From: Ga0077560 sp046330395
Lineage (GTDB): Bacteria > Actinomycetota > Thermoleophilia > Miltoncostaeales > Miltoncostaeaceae
Length of the DNA: 64,000 nucleotides
Assembly (NCBI GenBank): GCA_046330395.1
Contig: JAXLSS010000002.1
Location: forward strand, 62,001-126,000
Direction: 5' to 3'
Shown here: piece by piece, positions 7,186-16,135 of the stretch
Layout: the number at the start of each line of letters is the position of its first letter
Numbering within the stretch: the first letter of the stretch is position 1
Notes under the pieces: model-generated
Told to the model about the DNA's origin: nothing
The model's input: the letters and a program-made list of their open reading frames with translations, nothing else
Databases searched by the model: none
Program-made: the position numbers and the translations under genes

Positions 7186-8140
7186 CGGCGGACCCTGCGC
7201 GTGTGGGTCCGGTGGGCGGAAGCGCACTCCCCGGCGGGGTGATGATGCGCACCCACGACCGGGTGGGCGTGGCGGTGCGCGAGGAGGAGACCGGCCGCAT
7301 CGTCACCGACGGGTTCGACCTGCACCCGCACCACGGGCGATGGGCGCGCTGGCCCCTCATGCGCGGCGTGCTGGCCATGCGCACCGCCATCCGCACCGGC
7401 AGCGAGGCCATGCGCATGTCCGAGCGGCTGCGCTGGGGCGAGGGCGAGGAGGGCGACCCCGAGGACCAGCTGGGGTGGATCGGCAAGATCACCATCGGGG
7501 GCGGCGCCGTGGTGGGCGCGGCCCTGCAGATCCTGGCCTTCCGCGTGGGCCCCATCGTGATCGCCAAGGAGGCGGGGCTGCACGGGGCCTCGTTCATCGT
7601 GGCCGACGCCGCCATCCGCCTGGTGCTGCTGCTGTCCACGCTGCTGCTGGTGAGCCTGCTGCGCCCGTTCCGGCGGATCCTGCGCTACCACGGTGCCGAG
7701 CATCAGGCCATCGCCGCGCACGAGGCCGGTGCGCCGCGCACCGCCGCCGCGGCGGCCGGGTTCACCCGGTTCCATCCGCGCTGCGGCACCTCGTTCCTGG
7801 TGGTGTCGGCGCTGGTGAGCATCGCCGTGTACGGGGCGGTGCTGGCCATCACGGGCGTGTTCACGTACCCCGCGCTGATCGCCACGCGCCTGGTGGGGGC
7901 GCCCATCGTGACGGGCGTGGCGTTCGAGCTGCAACGGCAGGCCGCCAAGCACAGCGACGGCCGGCTGCGGTTCCTGTCGTGGCCGCGGGCATGGCCGCGC
8001 AGTGGCTCACCACCCGCGCCCCCAGTTGCCGGAGCTGGAGGTGGCCGTGGCCGCGCTGGGCGAGGCCCTGCAGCCGTCGGCCGAGCCGCACCCGGTGGAC
8101 GAGCCCGAACCGGTGGACCAGCTGGACCTGGCCCGAGGCG
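7182..8140 (+). CDS. DUF1385 integral membrane protein (two probable consensus frameshifts near the 3' end)
   Basis: The start (about residues 13-30, GGSALPGGVMMRTHDRVGVA) and the core histidine motif YHGAEHQAIAAHE, followed by RFHPRCGTSFL, are diagnostic of DUF1385, a widespread membrane family in Gram-positive bacteria that sits near prfA/prmC in many genomes and has no proven function. Transmembrane helices lie near codons 100-120, 145-165 and 205-250. At about 7985 the frame must change once and near 8025 again to recover the conserved tail GMAAQWLTTRAP then LPELEVAVAALGEAL; both shifts look like one-base indels. The true stop probably lies just before the MscS start at 8144. Confidence 0.78.
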
Positions 8141-8143
8141 GGC

Positions 8144-8962
8144 ATGCCCGACTGGCTGACGCAGTTCGAATGGGCCACGCGGCTGCGGCACGGCGGTGGC
8201 CGTGCTGGTGGGCCTGGCGGCCACCTGGGTGGCGCGCGTGCTGGTGCGCCGGTTCGAACGGCACGTGGCGGGTGGCCTGTCCGACGAGGCCTGCCGCAAA
8301 CGCGCCAAGACGCTGTCCACGTTGATGCGCGGGCCACCGCGACGGTGGTGATCTGGACCGTGGTGCTGATCTCGGCGATGCAGGTGCTGGGGGTGCTGGT
8401 GGGCCCGCTGCTGGCCGCCGCCGGCATCGGGGGATTCGTGCTGGGCTTCGGCGCACAGACGCTGGTGCGCGATGTGGTGGCCGGTTTCAACATCCTGCTG
8501 GAGCACCAGCATGACGTGGGCGACGAGGTGGCGCTGGGCGACGTGGAGGGCACGGTGGAGGCCATCTCCCTGCGCACCACCGCGGTGCGGGGCCTGGACG
8601 GCGCCCGGCACGTGGTGGCCAACGGCGAGGTGCGGGTGTCCACCAACCGCACACGGCTGTACTCGCGCTACCTGCTGGTGCTGCCCCTGCCGTACACCCA
8701 GGACATCGACGCCGCGGTTGAGGTGGCGCGCGCCGCCGCCGCCGAGTTGCGTGAGGACCCCGATCTGGGTCCCGACATCCTCGGCGACCTGCGCGTGCTG
8801 GGGGTGGACGCATTCGGTGAGCGCAGCGTGGACGTGAAGATGTACATCGAGACCCGCCCGGGGCGTCAGCACGCGGTGGGCCGCGAGTTGCGCCGCCGCA
8901 TCAAGCTCGCCATGGACCGCGAGGGCATCGTGATGCCCCACCTCACCACCCCGGACTCCTGA
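8144..8962 (+). CDS. small-conductance mechanosensitive channel (MscS family), middle part out of frame
   Basis: A 272-codon reading. From about 8335 it encodes the MscS core: TM3 (VLGVLVGPLLAAAGIGGF and the Gly/Ala-rich pore helix), then the cytoplasmic beta domain, where HDVGDEVALGDVEGTVEAI carries the family V-G-D-x-V motif, and a C-terminal alpha/beta domain. The N-terminal helices are readable only in pieces. MPDWLTQFEWATRL is in frame, then AVAVLVGLAATWVARVLVRRF to AKTLSTLMR lies in another frame between about 8187 and 8330, so two compensating indels are inferred. The channel would release solutes during hypo-osmotic shock. It follows DUF1385 directly. Confidence 0.78.
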   Translation: MPDWLTQFEWATRLRHGGGRAGGPGGHLGGARAGAPVRTARGGWPVRRGLPQTRQDAVHVDARATATVVIWTVVLISAMQVLGVLVGPLLAAAGIGGFVLGFGAQTLVRDVVAGFNILLEHQHDVGDEVALGDVEGTVEAISLRTTAVRGLDGARHVVANGEVRVSTNRTRLYSRYLLVLPLPYTQDIDAAVEVARAAAAELREDPDLGPDILGDLRVLGVDAFGERSVDVKMYIETRPGRQHAVGRELRRRIKLAMDREGIVMPHLTTPDS

Positions 8963-9062
8963 TCCGCGGCGGATTTCCGGGCGATCACCGGTGGCCGTGC
9001 TCCCGCCCCGCACGGTAGGGTCACGCGATCACACCCCCCCGATTCGCCTGGAGACGGTTCGT

Positions 9063-9908
9063 ATGCGCAAGTTCATGGTCGTCGCGGCGGCCGCAGTGGC
9101 GTCGCTGGCGATGGTGGTGTCCGGATGCGGGAGCAGCTCCTCCAAGTCCACGTCCGGGTCCAGCACCGCCGCCGCCAACCTGGGGTTGAAGACCCCCGGC
9201 ACGCTGCTGGTGGGCAGCGACTACCCGTACAAGCCCTTCGAGTTCACGCAGGGCGGCAAGGTCACCGGGTTCGACTACGACCTGGTGACGGCGGTGGCCG
9301 CCACCTTCGGTGTCACCGACGTGAAGTTCCAGCAGGAGCGCTTCGACACCATCTTCACCAGCACCGCGCAGGGCCGCTTCGACATGGCCGCGTCGTCCAT
9401 CACCATCACGCCCGAGCGCGCCAAGACGGTGGCGTTCAGCTCGCCGTACTTCGAGGCGAACCAGTCGATCATGGTCCGCGCGAATGACGCCAAGGGCCTC
9501 GACGCCCTCAACGGCGCCACCATCACGCCGCAGGTCGCCGACAGCAAGCTGAAGGGCATGAGCCTGGGCGTGCAGCGCGGCACCACCGGCGCCGACCTGG
9601 CCAAGACCGTCCCCGGCGGCAACGTCAACTCGTTCCAGCTGGTGGACGACGCCTTCAACGCCCTGGCGGCCAAGCGCGTGGACGCGGTGGTGAACGACTA
9701 CGCCATCTCGCAGTACGCCACCAAGGCCCACAGCGAGCTGAAGGTGGTGGCCAAGGTGAGCCCCAGCGAGAACTACGGCTTCGCGTTCCCCAAGAAGAAC
9801 ACCGCCCTGCTGGCGGCCTTCAACGCCGGCCTGACGAAGATCAAGGCCAACGGCACCTACGCCCAGATCTACAAGAAGTGGTTCAACGAGGCGCCCCCCA
9901 CCAACTGA
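9063..9908 (+). CDS. polar amino acid ABC transporter, substrate-binding lipoprotein
   Basis: The 281-residue precursor has a lipoprotein signal peptide with the lipobox V-V-S-G-C ending at about residue 20, a Ser-rich linker, and a type II periplasmic-binding fold of the family-3 (polar amino acid) group: GSDYPYKPFEF, GFDYDLVTAVAATFG, and the ITPERAKTVAFSSPY block that lines the ligand pocket. Family 3 members bind Gln, Glu, Arg or cystine; the ligand here is not certain. It is followed by permease (9938) and ATPase (10660) genes in one operon. The ATG at 9063 is chosen because it begins the signal peptide. Confidence 0.9.
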   Translation: MRKFMVVAAAAVASLAMVVSGCGSSSSKSTSGSSTAAANLGLKTPGTLLVGSDYPYKPFEFTQGGKVTGFDYDLVTAVAATFGVTDVKFQQERFDTIFTSTAQGRFDMAASSITITPERAKTVAFSSPYFEANQSIMVRANDAKGLDALNGATITPQVADSKLKGMSLGVQRGTTGADLAKTVPGGNVNSFQLVDDAFNALAAKRVDAVVNDYAISQYATKAHSELKVVAKVSPSENYGFAFPKKNTALLAAFNAGLTKIKANGTYAQIYKKWFNEAPPTN

Positions 9909-9937
9909 TCACCTGACGGCAACAAGGGGCGCGCCGC

Positions 9938-10663
9938 ATGCACACCATCCTGCATCTGTTCTTCGACTGGCATGCGGTGCGCCCCTATCAGCACGCCCTG
10001 TTCTTCGGGTTCCTGCTGACGATCCGCCTCACGTTCTACTCGCTGTTCTTCTCGCTGATCGGGGCGCTCACCCTGGCGCTGATGCGCCAGGCCGGAGGGG
10101 GTCGCAGCTGGGGCGGCAAGATCGCCAAGGTCGTCGCGGTGATCTACATCGACCTGTTCCGGGGTCTGCCCGCCCTGCTGGTGATCATCCTGCTGTACGT
10201 GAGCCTGCCGTTCATGAGCATCCCGGTGGTGAGCGGCTTCAGCAAGACGCAGGTGGGCGTGCTGGCGCTGTCGCTGGTGTACTCGGCCTACATGGCCGAG
10301 ATCTTCCGCGCCGGCATCGAGTCGGTGGAGCGGGGCCAGACCGAGGCGGCCCGCAGCCTGGGCCTCAGCCACCTCCAGGCCATGCGCAAGGTGGTGCTGC
10401 CGCAGGCCGTCAAGCGGGTGATCCCGCCCTTCCTCAACGAGTTCATCATCCTCAGCAAGGACATCTCGCTGCTGAGCGTCATCGCGGTGCCCGAGGTGAT
10501 CGGAGTGGCCCGCGACTCCCAGAGCGAGACCTTCAACTCCACGCCGCTGGTGGTGGCGGGCCTGTACTACCTGGCCTTCACGCTGCCCCTCACACGCATC
10601 GTCGACCGCTACATCGCGGGTGAGCGGCGACGCTTCGGCGGCGGCGAGGTGCGCATCCCGTGA
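9938..10663 (+). CDS. polar amino acid ABC transporter permease
   Basis: A 241-residue HisM/GlnP-type permease with about five membrane helices. The cytoplasmic EAA loop is clear: EAARSLGLSHLQAMRKVVLP, preceded by AYMAEIFRAGIESVERGQ. This loop contacts the ATPase. It imports amino acids with the lipoprotein encoded 29 bp upstream. A single permease gene implies a homodimer. The stop overlaps the ATPase start (GTGA). Confidence 0.92.
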   Translation: MHTILHLFFDWHAVRPYQHALFFGFLLTIRLTFYSLFFSLIGALTLALMRQAGGGRSWGGKIAKVVAVIYIDLFRGLPALLVIILLYVSLPFMSIPVVSGFSKTQVGVLALSLVYSAYMAEIFRAGIESVERGQTEAARSLGLSHLQAMRKVVLPQAVKRVIPPFLNEFIILSKDISLLSVIAVPEVIGVARDSQSETFNSTPLVVAGLYYLAFTLPLTRIVDRYIAGERRRFGGGEVRIP

Positions 10664-11415
10664 GCGACCCCGTGCTGGCACCCGCACCCGCGTCGGTGCG
10701 CGTGGTGGAGCTGTGCAAGGCCTTCGGTGACCACGAGGTGCTGAAGGGCATCAACATGACCGTCGACCCCGGCGAGGTGGTCTGCGTCATCGGCCCGTCC
10801 GGTTCCGGCAAATCCACGCTGCTGCGCTGCATGAACCTCATCGAGACGCCCACCAGCGGGCAGGTGTTCGTGGCCGACGAGGAGATCACCGCCCGCGACG
10901 CCGACACCAACCGCATCCGCAGCCACGTGGGCATGGTGTTCCAGCAGTTCAACCTGTTCCCGCACATGTCGGTGATGGACAACATCACGATGGCGCCCAC
11001 GCTGGTGGGCAAGGTGGCGAAGGCCCAGGCGCGGGACCGCGCCACCGAGCTGCTGCGTCGCGTCGGCCTGGAGGAGAAGGCCGAGGCCAGCCCCCGCTCG
11101 CTGTCGGGCGGTCAGCAGCAGCGGGTGGCCATCGCCCGAGCGCTGGCGATGGAACCCCGCGTGATGCTGTTCGACGAGGCCACCAGCGCCCTCGACCCCG
11201 AGCTGGTGGGCGAGGTGCTGGCGGTGATGCGCGAGCTGGCCGAGGGCGGCATGACCATGGTGGTGGTGACCCACGAGATGGGCTTCGCCCGTGAGGTGGG
11301 CGACCGCATGGTGTTCATGGACGACGGCCTGGTGCTGGAGAGCGGCAAACCCGCGGACCTGCTGAGCAACCCGCGGCACGAACGCACGCAGCGCTTCCTC
11401 TCGCGCGTGCTCTGA
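10660..11415 (+). CDS. polar amino acid ABC transporter ATP-binding protein (GlnQ type)
   Basis: A 251-residue ABC ATPase with all motifs: Walker A GPSGSGKST (about residues 46-54), Q-loop in GMVFQQFNLFPHMSVMDNI, signature LSGGQQQR, Walker B VMLFDEATSALD and the switch His in VVVTHEMGFAREV. The sequence after the Q-loop (FNLFPH) is typical of GlnQ/HisP proteins energising polar amino acid uptake. GTG start overlapping the permease stop by 4 bp. It completes the three-gene operon begun at 9063. Confidence 0.93.
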   Translation: MSDPVLAPAPASVRVVELCKAFGDHEVLKGINMTVDPGEVVCVIGPSGSGKSTLLRCMNLIETPTSGQVFVADEEITARDADTNRIRSHVGMVFQQFNLFPHMSVMDNITMAPTLVGKVAKAQARDRATELLRRVGLEEKAEASPRSLSGGQQQRVAIARALAMEPRVMLFDEATSALDPELVGEVLAVMRELAEGGMTMVVVTHEMGFAREVGDRMVFMDDGLVLESGKPADLLSNPRHERTQRFLSRVL

Positions 11416-12052
11416 CGCCCCGGGCGGTGTGAGTGGTCGCGCCCCGGGTCGGCGGGACACGGGGCGCGCCCGGGTCGCCGTACGGGCGGATGCCCGCCGC
11501 CGACGCCGTGGCAGGGGTCGTCGGCGCGCGACCCGTGGTGGACTCCGAGGAGGAGGACCAGCGGCCCTTCCAGGCGGCCTTCGCCCCGGAGTGCCCGGCC
11601 AGCGCGGTCCAGGTGGTGGCCAGGGCCGCCGTGAGCAGCAGCGCCACGGCGGTGCCGCGGAACGCCAGCGGGGAGGCCAGCAGGCCGGGGGCCGGGCCCT
11701 CGGTGGCGGCGGTGCGCGAGCGGGCGCGCATGTGCAGGGCGAACGCCGCGGCCGCCAGGAAGAACAGGAATGAGGCGAAGCGCAGCTGCTCGCCGAACTC
11801 CTGGTGGTCGTGCACCAGCTGGCGGTTGACGTCGGTGAGGCCCTGGGCGAACGCCTCCCCGCTGCCGGCCGCCAGCACGGCGCCGACCAGGCCCACGAAC
11901 GCCATCACCACGGTGACGCGGCTCAGCAGCAGCCGGTGCGGGGCCCAGAACACCGCGCCCAGCGCCACCAGGGCGGTGAGGGGGATCAGCACGACGGGCA
12001 GGTGCACCAGCAGCGGATGGGCGGGAAGGCCCATGAACGAACCGATTTCCAT
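11315..12052 (-). CDS. DUF2231-type membrane protein; C-terminal extension doubtful
   Basis: Residues 1-165 are a convincing DUF2231 protein: four hydrophobic helices beginning with GLPAHPLLVHLPVVLIPL, the His-bearing first helix typical of the family, and a second His in VHDHQEFG. DUF2231 proteins are predicted heme- or redox-associated membrane proteins of unknown role. After HSGAKAAWKG the reading becomes a Pro/Ser/Arg-rich string that runs 100 bp into the 3' end of the convergent ABC ATPase gene. That tail is probably not real: the true stop may have been lost through a one-base error near 11490-11560. Start ATG at 12052. Confidence 0.7.
   Translation of the reverse strand: MEIGSFMGLPAHPLLVHLPVVLIPLTALVALGAVFWAPHRLLLSRVTVVMAFVGLVGAVLAAGSGEAFAQGLTDVNRQLVHDHQEFGEQLRFASFLFFLAAAAFALHMRARSRTAATEGPAPGLLASPLAFRGTAVALLLTAALATTWTALAGHSGAKAAWKGRWSSSSESTTGRAPTTPATASAAGIRPYGDPGAPRVPPTRGATTHTARGVRARARGSAACVRAAGCSAGPRVCRSPAPGRRP
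11438..11468. terminator. possible bidirectional terminator hairpin
   Basis: Arms CGCGCCCC (11438-11445) and GGGGCGCG (11461-11468) pair perfectly over 8 bp around a 15-nt loop, just 22 bp after the ABC ATPase stop, where transcription from the convergent DUF2231 gene also ends. There is no T-run, so classification as an intrinsic terminator is tentative. In DNA this GC-rich, 8-bp stems can occur by chance. Confidence 0.35.
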
Positions 12053-12147
12053 GCGGGCTCCGGGTGGGGGTGGAGTGGACGCCGCATAGGGTTGCGCGCC
12101 GGTCCTGCCCGTTCCAGGCCCCGTGCTTCAGGAGTTGGTAAGCCCCG

Positions 12148-13635
12148 TCAACGCTCCGCGGGCATGGGCCAGGTGTGGACGGGCTCGTCGGTGACGGCCA
12201 GGTCCAGATAGCGGTCCAGCATGTGCGCCAGTCCCCGCGACCGGCCCATCCGCAGCTCGGCGGCCCGCATGGTGTCGCGCTGCCAGCGCGCCCCGGTGAC
12301 GCCCCGCCCAACCCGCTCCTCGATCACCGTCAGGTGCGTGCGGCGCTCGTCCGGGTCCACGTCCAGCAGCGCCAGGCCCGCGTCGGCCACCGGCAGCAGG
12401 TCGTGGATGAGCTCACCGATGTGCACGGGGCGCGGCGACGGCGCGCGGTGGGCCGGCCACAGCAGGGTTGCGTCCATCCCCGCGCGCGCCGCCTGGATGA
12501 AGTTGTGCTCGGCGAAACGGAAGGGCAGCGCGGCCGTCATCCACTGCACCTCGCGCGACAGCGCCGCGGTGAGGCCCACCAGGAAGGCCACGTTGGCCAG
12601 CATGTCGCGCACCGTGGGGCCCGCGGGCAGGGCCCGCATCTCCAGGCGCACGCTGCCGGCGCCGTCAGGGTCGTACACGGCCCGGTTCCAGCGCCACACC
12701 GTGCCATGGTGCAGGCGCAGCTCGGCCAGTTCCGGCAGGTGGCCGTTGCCCACGGCCCACAGCGGGTCCTCGTCGCCGCACACCGGCAGGAGCGGCGCGT
12801 GCAGCGCCACGCTCTCGGCGAACAGCTCGGCGGGGCCGTTGCGCACCCAACCGTGGCCGAACGACACCCGCGCGGGCCGCCAGCTGGCCGTGGGACCGCG
12901 GTCGTCCACGGCCTGGCGGAACAGGGCCACACGGGTCTCCTCCCAGCCCAGCCGTCCCGCGAGGATGGGGGAGTTGCCGCACACCGCCAGCACCGGGCCG
13001 GTGGCGATCTGGGCGGCGTTGTACGCGCGGGCGAACTGCGCCGGGGTGACCTGCAGGTGCACCTGCAGGGAGGTGTTGGCGCCCTCCAGGGTGACGTCGT
13101 CGCAGGTGATGTCGATCAGCTCACGGCCGTCCAGCCGCACCCGGAATGGGGCCTGGCGCAGCTGGCGGATGCGGGACGACAGGGCCCGGAACCGCGGCTG
13201 GTCGGTGAGGGCGTCGCGCTGCAGGTCGCGTTCCTCCAGGGTGGGCAGGATGCCCACGGCCGCGACCCTGCCGCCGTACTCGGCCGCCGCCTCACCGACG
13301 CCCGTGAGGGCCTCACGCACCTCAGTCGCCAGCGTGGTGAACGGGGCTCCCGCCACCGGCCTGGGCAGCGAGTTGTACTCCACGTTGAAGCGGTCCAGCT
13401 CCACCGCCATGCGGGGCACCCGGCAGGCCGACAGGACCTCCTCGTTGCGCATCAGCGGGCGGCCGGAGGCGTCCACCAGCGACAGCTCCAGCTCCATCCC
13501 GATGCGCGTGGGGCCCTCGCCGAACCCCGGCCGGGCCAGCACCGTGTCGAGGGCCGTGAGGCAATGACGCAGCCGCAGCGCGAAGCGCTCCTCGTCGTCG
13601 GCGTCGAAGGTGTCGCGATCGATCTGCAGGCCCAT
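12148..13635 (-). CDS. GCS2-family carboxylate-amine ligase (glutamate-cysteine ligase-like)
   Basis: A 495-residue member of the plant/actinobacterial GCS2 group (YbdK/EgtA-like). Visible markers are the substrate-binding start RIGMELELSLVD at about residue 45, ITCDDVTLEGANTSLQVHLQV with its conserved N-T-S-L-Q-V-H, the GNSPILAGRLGWEETRVALF segment, and SVRLEMRALPAGPTVRDM near the C-terminal third. These enzymes ligate glutamate to cysteine or another amine with ATP. Whether this one makes gamma-glutamylcysteine, feeds ergothioneine synthesis or does something else cannot be told here; no egt or gsh partners lie nearby. The ATG at 13635 is divergent from the LLM oxidoreductase with 96 bp between. 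Confidence 0.82.
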   Translation of the reverse strand: MGLQIDRDTFDADDEERFALRLRHCLTALDTVLARPGFGEGPTRIGMELELSLVDASGRPLMRNEEVLSACRVPRMAVELDRFNVEYNSLPRPVAGAPFTTLATEVREALTGVGEAAAEYGGRVAAVGILPTLEERDLQRDALTDQPRFRALSSRIRQLRQAPFRVRLDGRELIDITCDDVTLEGANTSLQVHLQVTPAQFARAYNAAQIATGPVLAVCGNSPILAGRLGWEETRVALFRQAVDDRGPTASWRPARVSFGHGWVRNGPAELFAESVALHAPLLPVCGDEDPLWAVGNGHLPELAELRLHHGTVWRWNRAVYDPDGAGSVRLEMRALPAGPTVRDMLANVAFLVGLTAALSREVQWMTAALPFRFAEHNFIQAARAGMDATLLWPAHRAPSPRPVHIGELIHDLLPVADAGLALLDVDPDERRTHLTVIEERVGRGVTGARWQRDTMRAAELRMGRSRGLAHMLDRYLDLAVTDEPVHTWPMPAER

Positions 13636-13731
13636 CGCGCGCGAGCGTACCCGCGCGCTCCCACGAGCACCAGATCCCGATGGCGTCGGCGGCTTGCGCG
13701 CCGTCCCCCGATGGGGGCAGACTGCCCGGCG

Positions 13732-14874
13732 ATGCCCGGTGCACCCCTCGGCTTCGGCCTGTTCCTCGCGCCCTTCCACGCCCTGGAGGAGAACCCCACC
13801 CTGGCGCTGGACCGCGACCTCGAGCTGATCGGTCTGGCCGACCGCCTGGGGTTCCAGGAGGCGTGGGTGGGCGAACACCACACCACCGGCTGGGAGACCA
13901 TCGCCTCCCCCGAGCTGTTCCTGGCGGTGGCCGCGGAGCGCACGCGCCACATCCGGCTGGGAACCGGAGCGGTGAGCCTTCCCTACCACCACCCCATGAT
14001 GGTGGCCGACCGCATCGTGCTGCTGGACCACCTCACCCGCGGGCGCATCAACTTCGGCGTGGGCCCCGGCGGCCACATCTCGGACGGCATGATGCTGGGC
14101 CTCGACCCGGCGGTGCTGCGCGACCGGATGGCCGAGTCGCTGGAGGTGATCATGCGGCTGTTCACCGACCCCGCGCCGTTCAGCGTCACCAGCGACTGGT
14201 TCACGCTGAACGACGGCGTCCTGCAGCTGCGCCCCTACCAGCACCCCCATCCTCCGCTGGCCGTCACCAGCATGGAGTCACCGGCCGGGATGCGGCTGGC
14301 CGGGCGGTTCGGGGGCGGGGCCCTCTCGCTCACCACGGCCCGCCCGGACCTGGGCCCGGTGGACCTGCGCCGCCAGTGGGAGCACGCCGAGGAGGCTGCC
14401 CACGCCGCCGGGCGCACCGTCGACCGTGCCAACTGGCGCCTGGCAATCCCCGTGCACATCGCCGACACGCGCGAGCGGGCGCTGGAGGACGTGCGCGTCG
14501 GCGGGGCCCGCCACATGCTGGAGTACGTGGAGGGCACCACCGGGCGGCCCTGCCCGGTGCCGGGACCCTCGGACATGGTGGCGCGCCAGATGGCCGAGCG
14601 GGGCGCGTGGGTGGTGGGAACCCCCGACGACCTGCTGGACACCATCGAGATCCTGCGCGAGGCCACCGGCGGGTTCGGCACCCTGCTGTTCTGGGGGCAC
14701 GAGTGGGCGGCGGGGGACGCCGTGCGGCGCAGCTACGAGCTGATCGCCCGCTACGTCATGCCCCGCGTCCGCGGGGCGCTGGTGGGGCTGGAGGCCTCCA
14801 ACGCGGTGGTGCGGGCGCGTTCGGCGGAGCTGCACCGCCTGCGGTCCGACGCCACGCGACGCGCGGGGTCGTGA
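13732..14874 (+). CDS. LLM-class flavin-dependent oxidoreductase
   Basis: A 380-residue bacterial-luciferase-like TIM barrel. The first strand GFGLFLAPFHALEENPTLAL, EAWVGEHHTTGWETIASPELF (the W-x-x-E-H-H motif common to the group), IRLGTGAVSLPYHHPMMVAD and RINFGVGPGGH are all hallmarks. Enzymes of this class use reduced FMN (or F420) to oxygenate or reduce small organics; substrate unknown. An in-frame ATG 21 bp earlier (13711) is possible but adds only MGADCPA. Its 3' end is followed by the palindromic repeat locus 1. Confidence 0.88.
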   Translation: MPGAPLGFGLFLAPFHALEENPTLALDRDLELIGLADRLGFQEAWVGEHHTTGWETIASPELFLAVAAERTRHIRLGTGAVSLPYHHPMMVADRIVLLDHLTRGRINFGVGPGGHISDGMMLGLDPAVLRDRMAESLEVIMRLFTDPAPFSVTSDWFTLNDGVLQLRPYQHPHPPLAVTSMESPAGMRLAGRFGGGALSLTTARPDLGPVDLRRQWEHAEEAAHAAGRTVDRANWRLAIPVHIADTRERALEDVRVGGARHMLEYVEGTTGRPCPVPGPSDMVARQMAERGAWVVGTPDDLLDTIEILREATGGFGTLLFWGHEWAAGDAVRRSYELIARYVMPRVRGALVGLEASNAVVRARSAELHRLRSDATRRAGS

Positions 14875-14922
14875 CGGGGCCGTCCGCCCCGCTGGGCGAG
14901 GCGAGCGCATGCGCCGTGTTCA

Positions 14923-15122
14923 ATGCAGAAGGGTTTTCTTCGGCCGTGGCTTCAAGGCGACGGGCGCATGCGCCGGGTCTCAATGCGCCCATGCGATGCA
15001 GGGGGCGCCTCTTCCGTTGTGGCGCGGCGCCCTCAGGGCATAAGGGCGCACCCGCCCTGTCTCAATGCGCCCATGCGATGCACGGGGCGCCTTTTTTGTC
15101 GTGGCGCCTGCGCCCTTATGCC
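14923..15122. repeat. palindromic terminator-like repeat, locus 1 (two units)
   Basis: Two imperfect units lie end to end. Each has a core TCTCAATGCGCCCATGCGAT followed by GCA and GGGGCGC (at about 14978-15009 and 15060-15091). The second unit is bounded by perfect 14-bp inverted arms, 15037-15050 and 15109-15122 (GGCATAAGGGCGCA and its complement), with an inner hairpin GCGCCC/GGGCGC and a T-run. The flank from about 14923 to 14960 is also similar to the one at 32298. The locus sits between the convergent genes ending at 14874 and 15116. The right arm contains the stop codon of the 57-residue gene. Confidence 0.75.
15067..15097 (+). terminator. intrinsic terminator in repeat unit 1b
   Basis: Stem GCGCCC (15067-15072) with GGGCGC (15085-15090) around a 12-nt loop, then C and six T (15092-15097). 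It could stop transcription of the LLM oxidoreductase gene, which ends about 190 bp upstream. The matching core at 32434-32466 has four T, and those at 14978 and 33512 have interrupted T/C tracts, so terminator strength would vary between units. Confidence 0.55.
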
Positions 15123-15289
15123 CTACGATCGTTGCCGCCGAGCAGCCGTGCCGCGCGCCGCTCGGCGCGCATCTCGGCCAGGCGCGCTTTGCTCTGCTCC
15201 CGGGCCCGTGGGAAGGGCTCCCAGATCGACCGGCCTGGATTCAGCCTGCCGAGGATGGCGCTGAGGACCTTCTCCTCCTGGGGGTGCAT
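15116..15289 (-). CDS. small basic hypothetical protein (57 aa)
   Basis: A 57-residue reading from ATG 15289 to TAA 15116. An acidic start (HPQEEKVLSAILGRL) gives a short helix, then SIWEPFPRAREQSKARLAE leads into a strongly basic Arg-rich helix. It is soluble, with no known family. The stop codon TAA lies inside the right arm of the palindromic repeat unit, so the repeat provides the gene's end. Being in the space between convergent neighbours with a sensible codon pattern and about 100 bp from the divergent FHA gene, it is plausible but not proven. Confidence 0.45.
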   Translation of the reverse strand: MHPQEEKVLSAILGRLNPGRSIWEPFPRAREQSKARLAEMRAERRAARLLGGNDRRA

Positions 15290-15390
15290 CGGTCCGCCTC
15301 ACTGTCGGGTGACCTCACCGCAATTTTTTGCGCATTTTGAGGGTTGCCGATAGGCCCCCTTGGTGTTGATCGTTCACACCTTGCCGGACC

Positions 15391-16122
15391 ATGTGCATGC
15401 GGTTTGTGCGATTGTTCCCGCCGGTTGTGAGCGCGGACGCGCAGGGGGGGCGTGTGGTCGAGCACGGTGACCAACCGGGCGACATGGTGGCGCGCCTCGA
15501 GGCCGAGCGCGGCGGCCATCCGTTCCTGGTGTACCGGGACGGCGGTGGGGCCCAGCACGTGGTGGTGCTGGACGCCGTCGACCGCCTGGTGATGGGCCGG
15601 CGCGGCGGGTGTGAGGTGTGCATGGACTGGGACGGCCGCGTGTCACGTGTCCACGCCAAGCTGGAGCGCGTGGCCGACGACTGGACGGTTGTGGACGACG
15701 GGCTGTCGCGCAACGGGACCTTCGTGAACGGGCAGCGCGTGCAGGCCCAGCACCGGCTGTCCGACCGGGATGTGATCCGGATGGGGCACACCACCATCCA
15801 GTTCCGGTCGCCACACACGGGTGAGCTGCCCACGGCGCCGGGAACCCTCCCCGTGATGCTCACGGACCTCACCGACACCAAGCTGCGCATCCTCGCCGCG
15901 CTGTGCCGGCCGCTCCTCACCACGGCCGGGATGTCCGCGCTGCCGGCCACCAACGAGCAGGTCGCGGGCGAGGTGCACCTGTCGGTCGAGGCCGTCAAGG
16001 GTCACCTGCGCGAGCTGTACCGCCGCTTCGGCATCGAGGACCTGCCGCAGAACGAGAAGCGGCTGCGCCTGGCGCGCAGCGCCATCAACATGGGCCTGGT
16101 GCGTGGGGGCGAGCGGCGCTGA
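15391..16122 (+). CDS. FHA domain protein with C-terminal HTH
   Basis: About 243 residues (start ATG 15391 tentative; 15484 is a second choice). A forkhead-associated domain spans roughly residues 65-135 with the phosphothreonine-binding signature: LVMGRRGGCEVCM, RVSRVHAKLERV (G-R...S-R-x-H) and LSRNGTFVNGQRV (the S-x-N-G-T loop). The C-terminal part, LTDTKLRILAALCRPLL then TNEQVAGEVHLSVEAVKGHL, is a LuxR-like HTH, ending with LPQNEKRLRLA. This combination, common in actinomycetes, suggests a regulator that reads Ser/Thr phosphorylation; no kinase gene lies nearby. Confidence 0.85.
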   Translation: MCMRFVRLFPPVVSADAQGGRVVEHGDQPGDMVARLEAERGGHPFLVYRDGGGAQHVVVLDAVDRLVMGRRGGCEVCMDWDGRVSRVHAKLERVADDWTVVDDGLSRNGTFVNGQRVQAQHRLSDRDVIRMGHTTIQFRSPHTGELPTAPGTLPVMLTDLTDTKLRILAALCRPLLTTAGMSALPATNEQVAGEVHLSVEAVKGHLRELYRRFGIEDLPQNEKRLRLARSAINMGLVRGGERR

Positions 16123-16135
16123 CCGCGAGGGGGTC

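Noticed and set aside
12175..13731. Plus-strand extension upstream of the LLM oxidoreductase (over 500 codons)
   Set aside because: It is the antisense of the GCS2 ligase gene, rich in His, Arg and Gly; GC-rich DNA leaves many stop-free shadow frames.
14923..15122. Possible CRISPR array (repeated core with spacers)
   Set aside because: Only two units, each an imperfect palindrome with inverted arms; spacing irregular, no cas genes, and dispersed copies occur at 32.3 and 33.5 kb.
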